A DNA stretch of 64,000 bases from Onchocerca volvulus (taxonomy: Eukaryota > Nematoda > Chromadorea > Rhabditida > Onchocercidae): contig HG738139.1 of NCBI GenBank assembly GCA_000499405.2, positions 16,344,858 through 16,408,857 on the forward strand, written 5' to 3'. A program made the translations under genes and the position numbers. Numbering within the stretch: the first letter of the stretch is position 1; each line of letters starts with the position of its first letter. Shown piece after piece: positions 23,647-38,600 of this stretch. A model generated the notes under the pieces. That model searched no databases. It was not told where the DNA came from and was given only the letters and a program-made list of their open reading frames with translations.

Positions 23647-26600
23647 ATGGCAGTGAACGGTTTATATGTAGTTCAGGGTGAAGTCATTGCTGTAGTAGCA
23701 TTGTTGAAAAAAGCACACCGTAGCTGGTCTCATCATCAACAACAGATCCATTTAGGACATTCGTTACTCGATGAAAGCGATCCTTTATTGAGGAATTTTG
23801 CAGATCTGAGGGATGTTTTCAATTCGGTAAGTCTGTATATATTTAGAAATTTAACTCTGACGAAACTAAATCACGAATTTGAATATCTTCGAGTTTAAAT
23901 TGGCGAATGGAAGATTGCAGTAATAAATTCATTTTTTTTTTTCTATTTTATTCATTCATTATATTTGTACTTTCGCTTACTTCAAGTTGCTATTTTCTTT
24001 TGAATATGTCCAGATATTCTCGTAAAAAAAAAGTAAAAGCTAAGCTTTTGTTGTTGTTGTTGTTGTTTATTATTTAGAAAAGATGAATTTTTAATGTTTT
24101 TTTTTTGACTTTCTAAATGTCGAAGAGTTCCATCTTTTAACTTCTGTACATAATTAAGCAATGAAATGCAAATAATCCAGAAAAGATAACAAAAAAAAAA
24201 AGTGATTTGTAAAAAAAAGACAAATAATTCATGAAAGAAAAAAATAAAGAAGGAAGGACGTCCAAAAAATATATTTTAACATTACATTCAACTATTATTC
24301 GCCCAGTAATTTTCATTGTTTTTTTTCGATAGTAATTCGATTTCACGATTTTATTCCTGAGTTAACTACATTGCTTTTTATGTTTCTTAAATTTTGGAAT
24401 TTATGCATGCAATTCTTCAATGCTGCAGATTCATTGTAAATATAATTAAGGTAAACGATTTGTCGGATATGAATCCAGATACATATCTAAGTCCTTTTCT
24501 GGATGTGATATGTTCTGATCAAACAAATGGTCCAGTAACAGCGCAAGCTTTATCATCCGTTGCCAAATTTCTTAGCTATGGATTGATTGATAGTTCAAGG
24601 TTATTTTTTACTTTGCATCCTAATTAAGTTCAGTTCTCATACATTTTTCCCCGAATTTATGATCTCTAGAAAGATTTTTTCACTATTATTTGTTAGATGT
24701 TATAAATATTGCAGTATCAAAGCATCAAATGCGGTAGAAAATATTGCGAATGCCGTAACGCATGCAAAATTTATTGGTAGTGCCGATAGTGGCAGAGATG
24801 AAGTCGTTCTGCTAAAAATCCTTCAGGTTATTTGAATTTATGATTTTCTGCGAAAGAATTTCAATCTTTACGTTTTTGATAGCAATGAAGAATTTTGGTG
24901 CCAGTAAATTTCATCATAAACGAAAAGTGATGTACTTTTCAAGTCTCATCATCTGATATAATGATATAAAGGTTTTCATTTCAAATAATAAAAAATATGA
25001 AGACTTTACTATTGCTATTTAAATTTTTAGTTTTGCTTATTTCTCCAGGTGCTGCGTACTCTTTTGCTCACACCAGTTGGACGGTTATTGTCTAATGAAA
25101 GCGTTTGCGAAATGATGCAAAGCTGCTTTCGAATTAGTTTTGAACCTGCCTTAAGCGAACTTTTACGCGAAGTTGCTGAAGCTACATTATCAGATATGAC
25201 TCAATTGTTATTCACAAGGCTACCTACATTTCAAGAAGATATTCGTCATCCTTACATTCGAAAATTGGTATTAGTTTTCGAACTTTCACCGTTTGTTAAA
25301 TCTCTTCAGATTCATCGATGTAAACTGCTTCCTGATATTACTGAACATAAATATGCCTAATATTAGTGTAAAATAACTTTTAAAATTATTTAGTGACATC
25401 CGGAATAATTTGTTCATCTCTTTAAATTTTTTTCACGCTTGTAGGCGCTGTAGATTTTTCTTAACTTTTCACTCTACTGGTATGTAACCTATGAAAATTT
25501 TTGAGGTAAACAGAAAGAATTAAGTTTTTCACATGCAGGATTGTATGCTTGATAATATAGGAGCAGTATTAGCCTCCTCTCCGTGATTTCAAAATGGCTT
25601 CATACCAATGGATCGAAAAGAATTTGAATTTTATTCAATTTTTTTTTCAAAAATTTCACTTTTTCAGTTTGTGATTATGAATTCTAAATTTAGTTCTATT
25701 TTCTAGGTGAAGCGTGCTGTACATATAGCAGGGAAAAGAAAGAAACGAAAAATTTACTTTGATATTGTAAAAAATGAAAAAGGAGAAAAGAATAGCACTG
25801 AAAATGATGTTCCAGTATCGCGACAAGTTAGATACAGTCTCATTCCTTTTTTTTTTTTTTTTTAATATTTGGAATGTTGGACTGGATACTGTTTTTTTCC
25901 ATATGATTCTGTAAATTGCTCATTAAATTTTTGAAATTTAATTGTTTTTAATAAGAATCGCGACCAAATTTAGTTAAAGAAGGAAGAAGATATGGAGATC
26001 ATGCAGGAAGAAAATAGCCAGAAAAATGGTTGTGGCATTGAATCACCACAAAACATTGATCAATCAAGTTCGATAGAAATGGTGTCACTTTTGCAGGATA
26101 AAGATGATGAAAAGCTGAAAAATGATAAATCTCAAGCAAATATTATTGATGAAGGAGAAACAAGTAAATTTTTAAAAAATTTGTACAATCGAAATATCTA
26201 TGCGACATTCTGTATAGACATTTCATCTTTAAGGTAAAAAATACTAAGATGAATGCAACAATGTATATCATGCTAGAAATAAACCATTACTCTGAGAAAT
26301 CAGGTAAATCGAAAAATTCCGGAAGTCATATGATGCTCTTACTTAAGTGGTTTTATGACTTTTCGAAATCAAGTTTTTGGTTTGGTTTCGGATTGGAACT
26401 ATCAAACTTGATATACAGTATCCGTTTTTTTTTCTTTTTTTTTTCTTTATTCTTTCTGAAAATCTTCCACAAAAACAGGTAATGGAATGATTGAATTACA
26501 GAAAGTTTTATTGTATTGTCTTCTTTCATTTTGCAGCTGATACCGGCTGCCACCAGCATTTGATGGAGCTTGAATCTGTAGAGTGTTATGACACTGCTGT

Positions 26601-29600
26601 TGTTCATGAGCAATTTAGAGAACCTTTCGAAGCAGTAAGACTTGATTCAGATGATGGTGTAGTGCCAGATAATGATGATGTTAGTTACAGATATTTCGAA
26701 TTGCTACTGATTTGTAATATTTTAATAACATATTAAAAATCCAGCTGTAAAGTATCTCCTGCTATCGATTTAAAAATTTTTTAATTTGTAGAGTTCTGCA
26801 TTATCCGAAGACGAAAACGACGAGAAAGGACGAATAGTCAGAAAAAAAATAAAAAGTTGTGAAGAAATGGGGAAGACAATATCCAATTTTGAAAAAGTAG
26901 TTTATCGTTAATTTTTTGGTGGAACTTTGAAGTACGACATGAATCTATAAAAAGGACTATGGTTATTTGATTTTAGGAAAACTGTATGATAAATGATGAA
27001 AAATCAATACCATGCACGGAGACAGTTGCTTCAAACCCAACCGCTCATATACCATACGGTATACCATGTGTCCGAGAACTACTCAGGTCAGTAAATAAGG
27101 GAATAATTAATGATTATCAGTCTGGATTGTGAAAATTCAAATTGCAAGAGCTAAAGGCATGTTTCTTGATAAAATCAAGTATAAAAATTAAATCAAACAA
27201 ACTGAACCAACAAGTGTCTCACAGTATATCAAACCAGAGTTGAGGAGAAATTGCGGTTGAATTATTTAAACAAAAATCAGGCGAAGTATTTTTATTATCA
27301 CAAAATCCTCATTTATGGCATACATTTTTAGCGGATTGTTTGGTCATTGCCAACTTTTTGGAACTTTAATCAAGTTTTTGTTAATGAAGTAAGAGAAATG
27401 TAACATCAGTGTGAATTTTGCTCATGATTTTAAAGTTCGAACTTTTTTACAGGTTTTTAATTGCTCTAATTAATCCGCTGGATCGTGCCAATACGGAATC
27501 AATGATTTTGATGGCATTAAATTTACTCACTGTTGCATTGGAAGCTGGCGCCGATCATGTTCGCAATTTTTCATTGCTGATGCCACTAGTGAAAGATGAA
27601 CTTTGTCGTGCGCTATTGCAAGTATTACTTAACATCTTCAAATTTGAATAGCTTTAATCATAATTCAAGAATTAAAAGCATGCATGACTATTAATTATTA
27701 TGCACAATTTTCTGTAATAAAAGTTGCTATGAACAAATCGTTTGTTCATATTTGTAATACTATTAATCACACGTAGTATGGTATTCATCGATATTTCGTT
27801 AATAGATCTTTAAATTATATGTTGTGATAGATTTAAAAATAAATGCTATTGTTTGGAATTGTCAGATTCGTTTATAGCTTTTGGATACCGAAAAATTACC
27901 AGTGTTCGCCGCGACGAATCGTGTCTGCTTTCTGTTGTTTGAAGGTCTTCGCTCGGATTTAAAATTCCAACTTGAAATGTATTTCCTAAAATTACGATCA
28001 ATAGTAACCAGTGAGCAGGTATTATATGAACTTTATATTTGTTCTGATCATTTTGAAGTTTTCCATTCGTTTATAGAAATTTGATATATAAAAAAAATCA
28101 TTATATTTCAGTTCGATGATTTAAATATATAAATCAAATTTCTCTGCATTTCAGACTCGTATTAGTTATGAGCAGAAAGAAATGGCGCTGGAAAGTATTG
28201 TGCAGTTGTGGCGTATAGCAGGACTAGTTACTGAAATATATTTGAATTATGATTGTGATTTGTATTGCTCAAATCTTTTTGAAGATTTAACTAAGGTAAA
28301 TATTTGCATTTTTCATTTAATTTATTTCTTGAATTCATTCATTTTATCGTATAGTGGGGAATTCCCGAAATTTCAAATGCAAAAGATAAAATTTTATTTT
28401 TGTTATTTTAAGCTTCTTCTTGAAAATGCGTTTCCTGTTCTGGGCCTACGTTCTATCAATTTGTTATCGCTAGATGGTTTGCTGACTGTAATTGATACGA
28501 TTGATAATAACTGTGTGTATAGACAGGCTGGTGGTATTAATCAGAAAGCCGCTATTCCAGCGTAGGTTCAGTTTATTATGCAAATTCTGAAATTATTGAT
28601 ATTTTTTAATATAGATTTGTCATTTCTATTTTCACCCATTTTTCTGACCTATTATGGAATTTTTAGTTCGATACCCGCGCAGTTAAATTTACCAGCTGTT
28701 AGTGGATATGCTTTTGGTAGACAAAGTGCAATCGACGAAACTTTGTGTAGGTTATCAAAATAAACATTACAGTGACATACAGAAATCAAAGAATTAGTAA
28801 AATCGGGAAAAAAGTATCTAATAAATTGTATACTTTTTGATTTGGAAGTCAGATATAACGATGTATCTTATATAATTTTTAAAGATGTTTATCCAATCGC
28901 GATAAGTCAAATTTTAGATTGAACAAGCTTGGTTTTGTCGTGGAATAGTTTTGAAAAATATGGATAGGCTAATAAATTTCTCTGAAGTTTTAGTGGGAAA
29001 ACTTTTATTTTTTAAATTCACTTTTTTGAACCTTTGACAAATAATCCCTTCCAACATGGCAATTTTTTTAAAGCAGTTGCTGCGATGGAGAAAACAGCAC
29101 TTTTTGAAGCATTCTTACCTTCTACTGCATTACACGCAAATCGGATGGCTCCGTCGTCTTCTCTCCCATCAATTATAGAAGTTATCGAAAGGAAAAAGAA
29201 AAAGCGAATTATTACGGAAGCCACTGAATTTTTCAATCAGGATCCCAAAAAAGGTTCTCGAATTAGTAAAGAAAGTCTAAAATGGTGAATTAAAATCAAG
29301 CAATTGGAAAAGTATGTAACTAGAAATTTTTATAGGAATTGAATTTCTCAAAGAAAAGAAAATTTTAAAATCACCGCTAGATCCTGTAGATGTCGTAGCA
29401 TGGCTAAAAGAAAATCCACGCCTCGATAAAAAGCGGATTGCTGATTACATCTGCAGGTATTTTATGTATTAATATTTTAATACATATTTGCTGAAGTTTG
29501 GTATATCTATGAAACAGATCATTAAATTAATTTGCTGATAGTACCCATCAAACTGATCAGCAGTGTCTCTTATTCTTGAAGTTTATATTGCTGATTATTT

Positions 29601-32600
29601 TCGAGACTAAAGAGAGGGAAATCAGATGGAAGAGAAAAGAAATTCAAAAAATATGATATGCAATGAAATTTCCAATTTCCATTAAATAACAGATGTGAAG
29701 CTTTTTAAATAATTGTTGTATACGTAAATTGCAGCCGAAAAAATACCGCTGTATTGGATGCATTTGTGCGATCATTTCCATTTGAAAATACTCGTCTAGA
29801 TGACGCTTTACGTATGTTTTTGGAAACATTTCGATTACCCGGGGAAGCTGCAGAAATCTCAATGGTAATGCAGCATTTTGCAGGTTAGTAAATGATGCTA
29901 AATGTTTATTGAAACCATAAATTCATATTAAAATTTGAATATATTTGTAAATATTTATAAACAGCACATTTTTTGATAAGAAATTTTTAAACTTCGAGCA
30001 ACTTCGAATTGATTTTTCATTAAATAAATTGTTAGCTTTGTAAATTCTAGAGTCAATGAATGAAGTTCAAGCTGATTTGCTGATGATTTGAAGAAGCTTA
30101 AATTCTATACATTTTATTAGATTTTTTGGATTGTGTTTTATAAGCACGAGATTTTATAAAATTAATTTGACATGCATTTATAATATCTTTAGTGATATTA
30201 AAATTATTTTTTTCAGATCATCATTCTTCAGTATTGTACTGTTTGCTGAAAAATTTTAATCAATATAGGAAATTATCGCTAAAATTACTAGCCATTATTA
30301 TTATCTTTCATTGTTTTCTTGCCATTGCTTTTCGTTTTCACTCTTTTTTTGAATGTTCAGATCACTGGTATATTGCAAACGGTGAACCCTTTAATCACGT
30401 TGATGCAGCATTCACGTTAGCTTATGCTGTTATTATGCTCAACACTGATCAACACAATCCACAGGTATTTTTTATACTAATTAGGTCCGGTCTCGCTTTG
30501 CATGGCTCTATATAAATAAAAATTAATTGTTTGTCTGTTCAAAAGCTTAAATCTCCGAAGGTTTTTAAACACTTGCCAATTTGAACGAACTTTGTATCAA
30601 AATTTCAAACCAATCGGTGATAAGATTGAAACGTTGTGTAAACATGAACAGTGCAGAAAGTAGGCTTAGTCAATAAATTCAGTTCGCTCACTTAATTTTA
30701 TCTGTCACATATGTGGCAGCTAAAAAAAAAGTAGGCATATCTATATAGAAAAACGCTCCTATTCGAATGCAACGTTGTATCAAATTTTCAAATCAATCGC
30801 TTAAAAAATTAGAATGTTGTATAGAAATGAACAACGAACATTTGCACTTTTATTTGTATAGATTCCGTTTATTTTGAAATTTGTTTGAAAAATTAAAAAA
30901 AGCAAGTAAGTTTAAATCCCGACATATTTGATCATTTGTTTGAAATTATTTGTAATGCTTTAAGAATTATATAAAATATGTAAATGAAGTGAAGTATGGT
31001 TTCAGGTGCGGAGAAATCAGCGGCCAATGCAAGCGGAATGTTTCAAACGGAATTTATCAGGTACCAATGGTGGCCAAGACTTCGATTCTGCAATGTTGGA
31101 TGAAATGTATAATGCTATCAGGTAAGTAGTGAAAATACTTGAGTCAAAAATTTGGATAGAGGAAAAAACTTAATCTTCTGTAGGATATAAAATGTGATCT
31201 GTTTGACATTGATGGAGGTATACAATCTTGAAAGCCTTTTCAGAAATGACGAAATTGTGATGCCTGCTGAGCAAGTTGGAATTGTAAAAGAAAATTATTT
31301 ATGGAAGGTAAATTTCTGCATTTGATATGATAAATAAATTTGTATTAAAGGATACTGTTAAGAAGTGATAGGAACGAAGAGTATTTGAAAAGTATCTAAA
31401 TTATTTTTAATGCTCAGGATAGAAGAAAATTAAGTTTGAGAAAAATTTAAAAAGCCGTGCTTGAACGTTCTGAATGCAAAACATAATAGTGGTGGTGGTA
31501 AAAAAGAGAAAACAAGATTTCAGTTTTTATCTTTCGAATCAATAGATTAAATTTTTTAGGTTTTATTACGACGTAGTGAGACGAAGGAAGGTGAATTCAT
31601 CCATGTGCCTGCGGGATGGAATGATCATGATTTGTTCGGTATTATTTGGGGTCCTACTTCCGCGGCATTATCATTTGTATATGACAAAAGTGGAAGAGAC
31701 ACCATTTTACAAGTATGTATAATTAATATGCATGGGTTTTCTTATTCTTGTCGTTTAATTCGAAAAATTAGATAAATTCAAGGAAGTCATCCGACTTAAC
31801 ATTTCAGAAAGTATTGAATGGATATCGCAAATGTGCATCCATTGCTGCGCATTATGGAATGAGTGATGTTTTCGACAATTTAATTATTCATTTGTGCAAA
31901 TTTTCTACTTTGATGTCCACAAATGAAGGTAAAAAGTTTGCCAAAAATGTCTTTTTGAAGAAAGAATTAGTTGCAAGACTCGAAGGGGAAGAAATTGGAA
32001 GAGTGAGCATGAGAATTTTGAGAATTTCCTGCATACATTAGCAGTGGTTTATTATTATGATTTGTAGATAATCCAGAGCAAAATTTGGAAATTCAACAAA
32101 ATGGAGTTCTGAATGAAAATTTTAATCAAAGTGCGGAACAGATTGCAATTGCCTTCGGTGAAAATGGAAAAGCACAAATGGCTGCAAGAGTTATGTTCCA
32201 GCTGGTTCATGCTCATGGTGACATTCTTCGAGAAGTATAATCTGCTTCATTTCGTACATGATTCTTTATTTTCCGTAAGCATTTGCTATAGCAAAAATAT
32301 TTCCTTTGTAATTGGTCTTTATTAAATTATAGGGCTGGAAAAATGTGCTGGATAGTATTTTACGCTTGTTTTATGCCCGCTTATTGCCGACTGCAATAAC
32401 GGAAGTTGAGGACTTTGTAGATAATAAAGGATGGGTTTCAATACAGCGAGCACCGCCACCGTAAGTTCTGATATGTACATCATAAATATACCGAGAGCGA
32501 TTTTAGAATTTTTTAGCCAGTTGATTAATTGATTTACTCATCTTTCTTTTATGAAGTTTTGCAGAAAATTACTGACAAATCGGAACGATTCTGGTCTGCT

Positions 32601-35600
32601 TAGCTGGCTTGGACTTGGCTCGAATTATGATAACAAGGAATCTACGCCAACTGCTGATCAGCAGCAACTTATCAAAGTAAATTCCTGTTTGCGTTTATTT
32701 CTTCTTCCAAGTTTTAAATCGCTTCGGATATAAAGGAAGTATTTTTCGGCTCGCAAAACTTTGAAATTAAAAGTTATATTGGAAATTAATCAAATAAAAA
32801 GTTGCCTGTAGATGGCTCAAGAAGTGGTAGCTGAATGTCATCCAGAGCAGCTCATCATTGATGGCAAATATCTCACTTCATCCTCACTTTCTGAGCTCAT
32901 TAGTACAATTATTCAAGCATCCACAAATATTGCTCACACTGAAATGGATAAAGGTGAACCTATGGCAAGGAAGTTGAAAGAACAAGTTAGCATTTCGAAT
33001 GAAATATTTTGGGGTTTCTTAACCTTTATTTCATATTACTGTGATTTTTAGTTTTAATTAAATTCCCAAGAACTTTGTAAACGGAAATCATTATAGTTTG
33101 TTATTAATTTTAACCACTAAATTCGAAATATTTTTGATTTTTCTTTTAACTTTGTCTCATTCCATAGTCTCCATGCGTGTAACTACTAGAATATTGTTGT
33201 CAGGAAGAGGATGCACTTGTGCTTTACTTGGAAATGATGGTTAGCATAGCACTGGAAAACAAAGATCGCTTGTCGCAAATATGGACACCAATCAAGCAAC
33301 ATTTACAGTGGCTTATGAGTAATTTTGGTCAGAATCCGTTGATCGTAGAGAGAGCTGTCGTTGGCTTATTAAGGATTGCGAACAGGAATTTGTACCATCT
33401 TAAAGATGATATCGCTGATGAAGTGCTTCAGTTTTTAGGGATTTTATTGGTTCGTCTTTATGGCTTCATCTCTAAATTGTACCAAAATCAAATCAAATTA
33501 TCCATCTAGTATTGAAAACCAATGCATATGTTCTGTAACTTAGTTACTTTCTTTTCAGAAATTGCCACCTCCAGCTATGTTCATGTTTTCTCGACAAATT
33601 GCTTATGGATTGCATGAATTGCTGCGCACAAATGCTGCAAATGTACATCGGCACGAACATTGGACGATTCTTTTTAGATTAATGGAAGCTACAGGAGCTG
33701 GTGTTTATCCGGATGATTTCAATACGCAGCTTGACGTCGTAAGTTATTGATTGTGAATTTATTTTTTATTCGGATTTTTAAGTATTTTGCTTATTATAAT
33801 TCGTAAAGAATCTGAACTATTATTGATCTGTTCAAGGTATCTTGTTCATAGCATTACTACTTCTAATAATGTTGAATTGTAATTTGTAATTTGTCGAGTA
33901 TATGACTTACTTTCCTCATGTAAACTAAGATAAAAGATTAATAAGTTTCTTAGGAATTGCAGCCTGTATTATCTGAAAGTAAATTGAAAATCTTAAATCG
34001 ACAAGTGCACAGCGATACGGAACCAACTCTAAATCGTTCTCGGATTGATAACATTAGTGAAACAATATCTGCTGACAGAGGTTATACATCTGACGTTGTT
34101 CAAGGTGTATATTATGCTTCGCATTTTTTGCTTAATGTTTATCATCCATTTTTTATTCTTTATCATTAGCTTTGCTTGTAAAGTAGAAGTCCATAAAGAA
34201 AAATATTTTTATAAAATTTGCTGAATGTTGTTTTACAGAATCAGTATCATCCTTTTCAACTCTTACGGAACATATTGATAGTGCAGCATCATTATTAAAA
34301 GAAACAAGCTCTGAATGGGTACATGTTGATCACAAAGATGGTATGTTTTAATTACAAATTAATGTTTTTCCCCGTTGCATTTCAATCTTTTTGGGAGGGA
34401 AATGATGAAAAAGACGAAAAGAATTGTCATTATTCATCGGAATTATCATTTTATGGAACATAGTGTGTTTTTGCAGGGGATAATTGCTATTCTTTACTGT
34501 GTTTTATTAATGTAAAGAGAAAATTAGTTGACATTATATCCATTCTCTTTTTTTTTTCTACCAGTCTTTATTCGAGGAACCATACTTCATTTTGTTAAAT
34601 AAGCAAGTATGGATACTTTTTTTTTTGGCATACCATGGAATAATAGAGATTTCGAAGTGCAGTGTGTTTCAGCAGCACTTGCTGCGCAGCAGCAACAGCT
34701 CCAGCTTAGGCCTGAAAAGCAGAATCTGTATTCCAATATTTTTGATCGTGGTACTGTTGTGCTGCGCACTAATCTCATCAGGTTCGTTTTCAGAATTTCA
34801 TATTGTATCATTAACCTTATAAAGGTAGCTCGGCACATCTGTAAAAGCACTCCAGTAACTTCAAGAGTTGTATTATTTATTTGTTTATTTAAATTTAAAG
34901 GATAAATTATTTTATTTTAGACACGATCCTTTGGCTTTTCTCAAAGTGGGAGAAACGCTAGCATTTCTGGCACGAGATACAGCTCATATCACTCCAGACA
35001 ATTTTGATTCCTGTATAGAATGTCTGCGATCATATACGGAAGCTAGTCTGGATGGTGGAAGGTATGGTATATTTTATTTCTACTTTTATCATGTGCAGTT
35101 TGATAGATTTAGTCGCGAACTTTATATATTTGTTTGAGATTATTTTATAATTCGAAGTTCAGAAAAATTTCAAGTGCTGTAGATATGCTGCTGGTCCACT
35201 CAGTGGTGATGCTCAAAGTCAATTGCGAAGTGTTTTAAAGGACGAGAAGTCAGAATATAGTGCTAAGCAAGGTTATCTTTTTATTAAACATTGTAATTTT
35301 ATGAATGAATGCTTTACTTTGATGGAAATTTATCTGTTCTTTTTAGGTGAAAAATTGCAAATTATATTTACATTGTAGATAAAAGCAACTACAGACACAT
35401 GTCTTTGAATGCCAGAAAAAACTACATGGAAGAAGAAATGTTATCACAAGCTGAGCCGCAGAAATTGTCGGCAAGCTATCAGCAGGTCATAGTTTTCAGT
35501 TCCGCTCTAAACATTTCGAAACGGAAACTTGATCCATTTTATTTCTTTTATCTATCTCTTTTTTTCGACAAGAGCGTACTTACTGGCACAGGTGTTTCTA

Positions 35601-38600
35601 ATAACTATAAAATTCATAAATGCTGCGGCTGTCCTTTTTAAAAATAAAGTAAATAATATAAGTCGCTCTTTTGTTCTCTTCATAATATTCAGTGGATGTA
35701 TTGCTTCTTTTTTTTTGCAGGTTGCTTTACAGATACTTAACTTATGTTATACATTGCATGTGAACGGTGCTAAAATATATCGCAGTTGGGCTGATGGCGG
35801 AGCTGAAGTGAATTTTATCTACCTTTTTTTATAGCTGATATTGATTGAATACCTACTTTTGAATTATTTTACTTTTTCAAATTACACATTGAACAAAATG
35901 CCACTTTTCAATTGATGCTTTTGTATTTCAGATTGACGCGAGTTTAGTAGCTCTGTGGAATCATTGTTGGCGACCACTTTTACAGTGTATAGCTCGTCTC
36001 TGCTGTGACTGTAGGCGGCAAGTACGAACACAAGCGCTTAATTATCTTGGGGTAAATTTGATTCCATATTTTAATCATCTATAGATTTTAATCACTAATT
36101 TTTCTCCAAATTTTTATAGCGGGCCTTTCTGATATCGGAAATGCAAGTGATGAAAGGTAAGCAATGGGAAGAATGTTTTGGCGAGATACTTTTCCCGTTG
36201 TTACAAAAACTGCTCGAAAATTTATCACCAATGGATCCGATTGGAATGGAAGAAACACGAGTACGAGTTATGCAGCTCATTTCGAAAATTCTGCTTAATC
36301 ATCTAACGTTGGTTTATATTATTTTATTTTTTAATCTAATTGGAACTTTTCTCATTTTTCGGATTCAAGAACTGTAATGTTAGACATCATGTTTTTTATA
36401 AAAGATACATGGAATCTTCGTCAATAATCTGATTCAAATTCAAGACGAAATTAAAGTCGACAAAGTTTTCATTATTCCTTAAAGTCAGAATATTTCCTTT
36501 TATCTTTCGAAATTTTCTTTTATGCACAGGTTCTTCCAATATTATTAGAATCTTTTTGTTTTTTAATAGGACTATTAAATATCTTTTTTATTACTCATAT
36601 GATGACTACTGCCAAATAAAGACTAATGATTTTTCAGGCCTTTAAGTTTGTTAGCATCATTCCGATCCTTGTGGTTACGCTTATTGGATTATATGGATCA
36701 ATATCTTCATGCGGATCGCAGTGATCTTTTATCGGAAGCAATTCCAGAGTCGTTAAAAAATATGATTCTCGTCATGGATAATACTCAAATGTTCAATACT
36801 ATACCTGATTTGTATAACATGACTGTTACGCGCATTGGTGCATTCTTGCCGGAATTACTTGCTGAAGTGATGCCTGGCCCACCAAAAAGGTACTTTTATT
36901 ATTATTCTCAGTGCAGATTTATGATTTATGTTTGAACCGTTTCATCCATATCCTTAATAAAATTCCTTTTATCAAAATTTCTACTAGCAAAAATGAATTG
37001 TTTTTGTAGACTGAATTTGCAAGAGACTTCAGAATCATTTCTTCAAAACAGAAATCCCGAGATTACTAATCTTGGCTCTCGAGAACCTGCATCTATATTT
37101 CCCCAGCAACTCAATATTGATAGAAAAGTATTAATTGCCCCACCAATCGATTTAACTCACTCTCCAAACTCTGATCAGGTGGAATCTGAAAACATCCTCC
37201 ATAACAGCGGGACTGTGAATTCTACCGATTTGTCAAAAGTTGCAATGGAAATTCCGATTCCAGAATTGGTAGGAATAATTTGCTTTCCTAATATATATCA
37301 ATGCTGCCGAAGTTCAACATTATATCTATATGTCATCTTTAATGTTATGTGTACAAAATATTGTTTCTCAAACTAGTAGAATTTCATTTTGTTTCATTTT
37401 TAAATTTCATTTCATTTTTTCTATAAGGAGCAAAACTTTTTCTCTTGCTGATAATCAAGCATTATTTCCAGGAGGAAGTAATCGTTCATTCTGGCAGTAC
37501 TTCTCCGCCTATGCGGCCACATTTTGTTACGCCTGAAGCAAATACGCAATTCTCAATACCATTTCCAAATGCAGAATTTGATATCTGTAATCGAAATGGA
37601 ACAGCATGTGATGAACCACTGTTAAGTCAGCAATTCTTGTGCACTCAAACTGCACAAACATGCAAGACAAATTATCCTTGCAATACTGAAGAGGTGACGC
37701 ATATAAGTGATAAAATTCAGTTTGTTACCAACTGTTGGAAGCATTTTGTGTTGTTCTTATGAGCTAAGCTTTCAGTTCATATTAATTTGTTAATAAGAAA
37801 AATTGCTTGAGAAATTGAAGGGTTGAAATTCGAATATAAAATAACATGAATTTTTCATAAAATATATAAGAAGATTAGATAATATAATAAGGCGACTTTA
37901 TTTTGGTCGTCTTCAATTCTGCTAATAAAATGTTTTTATTCAGATAGCGCCATCTCATTTATTATATGCTGAGCAACAATTACAACGATCCCCACTTGTT
38001 GGCTCACAGTCGTCACAAATCTCACACCAGTTAGCTTCGGTTCGATTGCCGATGATGATGGCCACTGGATCTTTGGTTCCATCACCAAATAGTGCATTTT
38101 CACCTCTTGTACCTTCTTCATCCTTGCGATCAGTTATTGAAGCACCTTCTCGACTTTCTGAGGTATAAATGCAACTTATTATGCTTTTTTGATAATGGCT
38201 ATATTTCAAGAATGGGACTGGAGAGTCAATATTCATGATCATAAATAGTTATGACAGTGATAACTGTTACTTTATTATCATTATTTTACATAGCCAAGCA
38301 TGAAATTTTTAGCAGACACTGAAAGAAGGAAACAAACATTGAAGTAGTTACATCTAAAATGGCGTAGGATGAATTAACAGATCCTTCGAATGCATTACAA
38401 AGTTTGATTGAATGGACATGGAAAATAAAGCGATCATCAGTAATTTTCTTCTAATTTGCACTGTTTTTGAGATTTTCGTTTTACCTGAGAATTTATTGAG
38501 ATTTATGGTTTTATTTTATTACTATCTATTAAATTAATATTTTCGGTCTGTGATCAACTCGTCTTTGTCTTTTCAATAATGCAATAAATAAGTAAATTAG

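Noticed and set aside
34592..34850. Three overlapping frames on both strands around a gbf-1 exon
   Set aside because: Only the frame giving [17 protein letters not shown], spliced at 34673-34781, fits the gbf-1 phases; the others are shadows.
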